Below are positions 6,074-8,837 of a stretch of DNA of 8,837 bases, in pieces. Made by a program: the position numbers and the translations under genes. A model generated the notes under the pieces. That model searched no databases. It worked only from the letters and a program-made list of their open reading frames with translations, and had not been told where the DNA came from. Within the stretch, counting starts at the first letter, position 1. Each line of letters starts with the position of its first letter. This stretch comes from an uncultured Caulobacterales bacterium (lineage in GTDB: Bacteria; Pseudomonadota; Alphaproteobacteria; Caulobacterales; Maricaulaceae), in assembly GCA_937981945.1 (NCBI GenBank), contig CALJNJ010000046.1, positions 1 through 8,837 of the forward strand. Direction: 5' to 3'.

Positions 6074-6871
6074 CTAGTTCTTGTTTTTACGGTTTTCCCA
6101 CCAACGGGCAAACCAGCCTTTCTTTTTACCTTTGCCTTTAGCTTCCTGATCTTCTTTGCCTTCGCGCAGATCATCAGTGAAGCCTGTTTGACGCTCTTTG
6201 TCGCGATCGGCTCTGTCCCGCCGGTCTCCGCGTTCACTGTCCCGATCGCGATTATCCATCCGGTCGCGGCGATTCTCTTCAGCGCGATCACGCGCCTCCT
6301 GTGCGCGTTCTCTGGCTTCTTGAGAACGTTCATTGGCTTCACGTTCTGCATTGCGCGCCCGATCATTCGCCTCACGAACCCGTTCTTCACGGCGCTCTCG
6401 GGCTTCAACGGAACGTTCATTGGCATTTTCGCGGGCTTCCTCGGCGCGCTCACGCGCTTCTTCGCGGGCCTCTTCAGCGCGTTCTCTGGCTTCTTCTGCT
6501 CGATCTTCTGCAGCTTCGCGGGCTTCCTCAGCGCGTTCAGCCGCTCTTTCGCGGGCTTCTTCAGCACGTTCCTGAGCTTCTTCTGCACGCTCTCGGGCCT
6601 CTTCATTCGCATTTAAACGAGCTTCTTCAGCGCGTTCTTGGGCTTCTATTCGGGCATCTTCAGACCTCTGACGCGCTTCTTCTGCCCTTTCACGAGCTCT
6701 TTCAGCCCGGTCGTTGCCGCTATTTCCGCGCTCTTGCATACGCTCGACACGGTCTTTGTTTTTGTTCTTACCTTTCCCTTTGCCTTCGGGCGGGCCCGCA
6801 AATGCGGTCCCTGCGGCACCAAGAATAATGGCAGATCCAATAAGTAATTTTTTGAAATTCGTTTTAGGCAT
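6074..6871 (-). CDS. Exported Arg/Glu/Ala heptad-repeat protein, predicted long charged helix
   Basis: Protein of 265 residues, family unknown. Layout: signal peptide MPKTNFKKLLIGSAIILGAAGTAFA (cleavage near 25); basic Gly/Lys/Asn linker (26-40); about 150 residues (54-200) of near-heptad repeats of the type ERAEEAR, almost free of large hydrophobic residues; an Arg/Asp-rich stretch (201-227); a Gly/Lys-rich linker; and a C-terminal WFARWWENRKNKN. In the repeats Ala recurs at 3-4 spacing while Glu and Arg lie four apart, which fits either a single alpha-helix held by salt bridges or an Ala-core coiled coil. The cationic, Trp-rich end could touch membrane or cell wall. The ATG has AAGGGG six bases upstream. 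It is 89 bases downstream of ispG on the same strand with no terminator seen, so some read-through is possible. That it is a real gene is supported by signal peptide, ribosome site and terminator; its function is unknown. Confidence 0.78.
   Translation of the reverse strand: MPKTNFKKLLIGSAIILGAAGTAFAGPPEGKGKGKNKNKDRVERMQERGNSGNDRAERARERAEEARQRSEDARIEAQERAEEARLNANEEARERAEEAQERAEEARERAAERAEEAREAAEDRAEEARERAEEAREEARERAEEARENANERSVEARERREERVREANDRARNAEREANERSQEARERAQEARDRAEENRRDRMDNRDRDSERGDRRDRADRDKERQTGFTDDLREGKEDQEAKGKGKKKGWFARWWENRKNKN
6272..6712 (-). repeat. Degenerate 21-base coding repeat
   Basis: Tandem imperfect repeats inside the charged-helix gene, with 21-base periodicity corresponding to heptads such as RAEEARE. 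The plus strand shows recurring GCTTCTTC, GCGGGC and GCGCGTTC words. Some units carry four-residue slips (for example EEARE followed by EARERAEE). The codons vary between copies, which points to old expansion under selection for the protein and not a recent slippage event. Confidence 0.8.
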
Positions 6872-6943
6872 AATAAACCCCTTCTTTCGAAACGATGGCC
6901 CATATTACCAAATTGGCGGCTGAACAGCGCGTGAATATTACAG

Positions 6944-6958
6944 TTAATTTTTGGTTAG
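6944..6958. promoter_or_regulatory. Possible CtrA-like box
   Basis: TTAA, seven bases, then TTAG, one mismatch from the alphaproteobacterial CtrA pattern TTAA-N7-TTAA. It lies in the 89-base gap between ispG and the charged-helix gene, about 73 bases before that gene's start. Such words occur by chance in A/T-rich gaps, so this is only a hint. Confidence 0.15.
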
Positions 6959-6960
6959 AA

Positions 6961-8076
6961 TTAGCGGGCTGCCTGAAGTTCTTTTGCTTTGGCTTCGACC
7001 TTCGCGATGATCTCTTCAATCATATCATCATTATTGGTTTTGCCGGTTTTGGCGCCGGCCGCATACATCATGCCATAGCCTGCTGATCCGCCCGTAAATC
7101 CGATATCCGTAAAGGCAGCTTCGCCCGGACCGTTGACGACGCACCCAATGATCGACAGAGAAATAGGTTCGGATATATGGGCGAGCTTTTCCTCAAGGGT
7201 TTGGACGGTTTTGATGACGTCAAATCCTTGCCGTGCGCAAGACGGACACGAGATAATATTGACGCCGCGAGTTCTGAGCCCAAGGGATTTGAGCATATCA
7301 AATCCAACTTTAACTTCCTCGACCGGATCCGCTGATAAAGAGACCCGAATGGTATCGCCGATGCCGGCCCAAAGCAGATTCCCCATGCCGATTGAGGATT
7401 TAACGGTGCCGATCCTCGCGCCGCCCGCTTCTGTAATACCTAAATGAAGGGGTGCATCTGTGGCATCCGCTAATTGATGATAGGCTGCGACAGTGAGAAA
7501 AACATCTGATGCTTTGACGCTGATTTTGTAATCTTGAAAGTTTTCATCTTCGAGCATGCGGGCGTGCATGAGGGCGCTTTCGACCATGGCTTCGGGACAG
7601 GGCTCCCCATATTTTTCCAGAAGTTCTCTTTCCAGGGAGCCGCCATTCACGCCTATCCTGATCGAGCAGCCATGATCTCGCGCCGCTGCAACGACTTCTT
7701 TCACGCGCTCCCGGCCGCCAATATTACCGGGGTTTATCCGCAGACATGCTGCGCCGTTTTCGGCCGCTTCAATTCCCCGTTTATAATGAAAATGAATGTC
7801 AGCGACGATCGGAACGGAAATGTCTTTGACGATGTCTTTCAGGGCAAGACTGCTTTCAGGATCAGGGCAGGATATGCGGACAATATCCGCGCCGGCTTCT
7901 TCCATTTGACGGACTTGATTGACTGTGGCGGCAATATCGTGAGTGACCGTATTGGTCATGGTCTGCACGGCAATCGGCGCATCTCCGCCCACGGGAACTT
8001 TTCCCACCATGATTTGGCGGGATTTACGGCGCTCTATTGTGCGCCAGGGTCGAATTTGTTCAAGACTGTCAGCCAT
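6961..8076 (-). CDS. ispG: 4-hydroxy-3-methylbut-2-en-1-yl diphosphate synthase IspG (GcpE)
   Basis: Cytosolic [4Fe-4S] enzyme of the MEP isoprenoid pathway, converting 2-C-methyl-D-erythritol 2,4-cyclodiphosphate to (E)-4-hydroxy-3-methylbut-2-enyl diphosphate with electrons from flavodoxin or ferredoxin. The 371 residues align by eye with E. coli IspG from end to end: [20 protein letters not shown] (15-34), [11 protein letters not shown] (91-101), [10 protein letters not shown] (111-120), [10 protein letters not shown] (211-220). The cluster ligands are Cys277 and Cys280 (ISCPSCARQ), Cys312 and Glu319 (GCVVNGPGE). Nothing essential is missing. The ATG at 8076 gives the usual short alphaproteobacterial lead ([17 protein letters not shown]), although no strong Shine-Dalgarno precedes it. 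It lies 49 bases after the RodZ-like gene on the same strand, so the two are probably cotranscribed. No clear terminator follows it. Confidence 0.98.
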   Translation of the reverse strand: MADSLEQIRPWRTIERRKSRQIMVGKVPVGGDAPIAVQTMTNTVTHDIAATVNQVRQMEEAGADIVRISCPDPESSLALKDIVKDISVPIVADIHFHYKRGIEAAENGAACLRINPGNIGGRERVKEVVAAARDHGCSIRIGVNGGSLERELLEKYGEPCPEAMVESALMHARMLEDENFQDYKISVKASDVFLTVAAYHQLADATDAPLHLGITEAGGARIGTVKSSIGMGNLLWAGIGDTIRVSLSADPVEEVKVGFDMLKSLGLRTRGVNIISCPSCARQGFDVIKTVQTLEEKLAHISEPISLSIIGCVVNGPGEAAFTDIGFTGGSAGYGMMYAAGAKTGKTNNDDMIEEIIAKVEAKAKELQAAR

Positions 8077-8125
8077 AAAGAGGCGATGCCACAGAATTAT
8101 GTCGGTTTAAAGACGGATTATTGTC

Positions 8126-8837
8126 TCAGTTCTCTGAGATTTCCGCAGTGGGTGTTTGAATGGGTGGTAAACCCGCCTTTTTTCGGGCGAAATCCGACAT
8201 AAAAGTAGGAGGAACATAAGGCATTAAGGTCTCTGCCATCGGTTCCCCTTTAGCGCCGAGGCGGCCCATAAGGTTTTCGCCGATATAAAGTTCAAAAGCG
8301 CCGCTGTCCCGAGCCGTTAGTGAAATACGGTCATTTCGGTGACCTTCCCAGCTTTCGCCGGAAACAAGGATGCGCGAGATAAGGACTTTGCCGTTCATAT
8401 CTTTTATCTCAAGCCAGGACGGCGCGACCGCTTTTATTAAAAGACGATCCGGATCGATAGTGACGGTTTCGACGATTTGGGTATTGGCGACGCCGACATC
8501 GCTAAAGGCTGTTAGGACTGAGGATCTGGCTTCGGTTTGCGACGAGTACCAAAACGCTAAGACCGCTGCGCAGGACATAACGGTAGTGGCTGCGAAAAAA
8601 CCCTTCGGCAATCGGATTTGGCGTTTGGGAACAAAATGCGGGCGATCACGCATACCCAAATTTTCGGGGACCTCACTATCGGTTTTAAAGGCTTCCACGG
8701 CTTCCTGGCCATCGAGCCCGACCAAGCCGGCATATGCACGCACATATCCCAAAACATATCCGATTGACGGCAGGGCATCCCGGTTGAGCTCTTCGATCGC
8801 GGAAACATAAGAGGGCTGAATTTTCAGTTCACGTCCG
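8126..8837 (-). CDS. rodZ: RodZ-like helix-turn-helix membrane protein (5' end beyond window)
   Basis: Partial gene: the frame stays open to the right edge, so the true start is outside; the visible part is 236 residues. It begins inside the N-terminal HTH_25-type helix-turn-helix domain (LKIQPSYVSAIEELN, then ALPSIGYVLGYVRAYAGLVG), the part that in RodZ binds MreB in the cytosol. A basic linker (RDRPHFVPKRQIRLPK) leads to one membrane span (about visible residues 80-97, FFAATTVMSCAAVLAFWY). The periplasmic part contains a DUF4115/RodZ C-terminal domain (about 130-200; SWLEIKDMNGKVLISR, GAFELYIGEN) and a short tail. Role by family: linking the MreB cytoskeleton to the cell-wall elongation machinery. 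Position directly upstream of ispG agrees with the E. coli rodZ-ispG order. An internal TTG at 8752 is not a real start because the domain continues upstream of it. Confidence 0.88.
   Translation of the reverse strand, partial: GRELKIQPSYVSAIEELNRDALPSIGYVLGYVRAYAGLVGLDGQEAVEAFKTDSEVPENLGMRDRPHFVPKRQIRLPKGFFAATTVMSCAAVLAFWYSSQTEARSSVLTAFSDVGVANTQIVETVTIDPDRLLIKAVAPSWLEIKDMNGKVLISRILVSGESWEGHRNDRISLTARDSGAFELYIGENLMGRLGAKGEPMAETLMPYVPPTFMSDFARKKAGLPPIQTPTAEISEN

Noticed and set aside
6272..6712. Regular repeats considered as a CRISPR array.
   Set aside because: The repeats are contiguous, imperfect and in frame with a protein, with no unique spacers and no cas genes.
6188..6828. Several long plus-strand reading frames opposite the charged-helix gene, rich in Ser/Ala/Arg or Phe/Leu.
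   Set aside because: They are by-products of the 21-base repeat, which avoids stops in several frames; they lack signal sequences or ribosome sites consistent with the real gene and show only translated-repeat composition.
7534..8202. Plus-strand frame of 222 codons opposite ispG and the end of the RodZ-like gene.
   Set aside because: It lies antisense to a fully conserved enzyme and covers the gap between two real genes; its sequence resembles no protein.

Overview
The window looks like ordinary chromosome from an alphaproteobacterium of moderate GC. The support for this is a FabA with the classic fatty-acid dehydratase motif, alphaproteobacterial-type IspG and glyoxylate/hydroxypyruvate reductase sequences, and a RodZ-like gene directly upstream of ispG. 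Finer placement (for example the Maricaulales/Hyphomonadaceae area) is only a guess. I see no mobile elements, phage genes, CRISPR array, rRNA or tRNA.

The left block (4-3214) is on the minus strand. In transcription order it holds a secreted two-SH3-domain protein, a DUF1295 membrane protein of the steroid 5-alpha-reductase superfamily, an FSP1/AIFM2-like FAD oxidoreductase whose GTG start overlaps the DUF1295 stop by one base, and fabA. The DUF1295 and FSP1-like genes form a tight, translationally coupled pair and are the most suggestive functional link in the window. From about 3215 to 3369 a divergent promoter region separates this block from a plus-strand pair: an NADP-type D-2-hydroxyacid dehydrogenase, and 11 bases later a lipoprotein with a metallo-beta-lactamase fold. 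That pair ends in a strong UUCG-tetraloop terminator, preceded by a stretch that can fold into a branched RNA.

The middle (5576-6871) holds two convergent genes for small exported proteins of unknown function that share one bidirectional terminator. One is Ala/Gln-rich with a basic tail. The other is an extreme Arg/Glu/Ala heptad-repeat protein, predicted to be one long charged helix, encoded by degenerate 21-base repeats that also create long false reading frames on the opposite strand.

The right block (6961-8837) is minus strand: a RodZ-type cell-shape protein running off the right edge, then ispG of the MEP isoprenoid pathway. This rodZ-ispG order is also found in Escherichia coli.

No clear new multi-gene system is present. 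The items most worth checking are the charged-helix protein, the DUF1295/FSP1-like redox pair, and the possible structured RNA before the 5447-5481 terminator.
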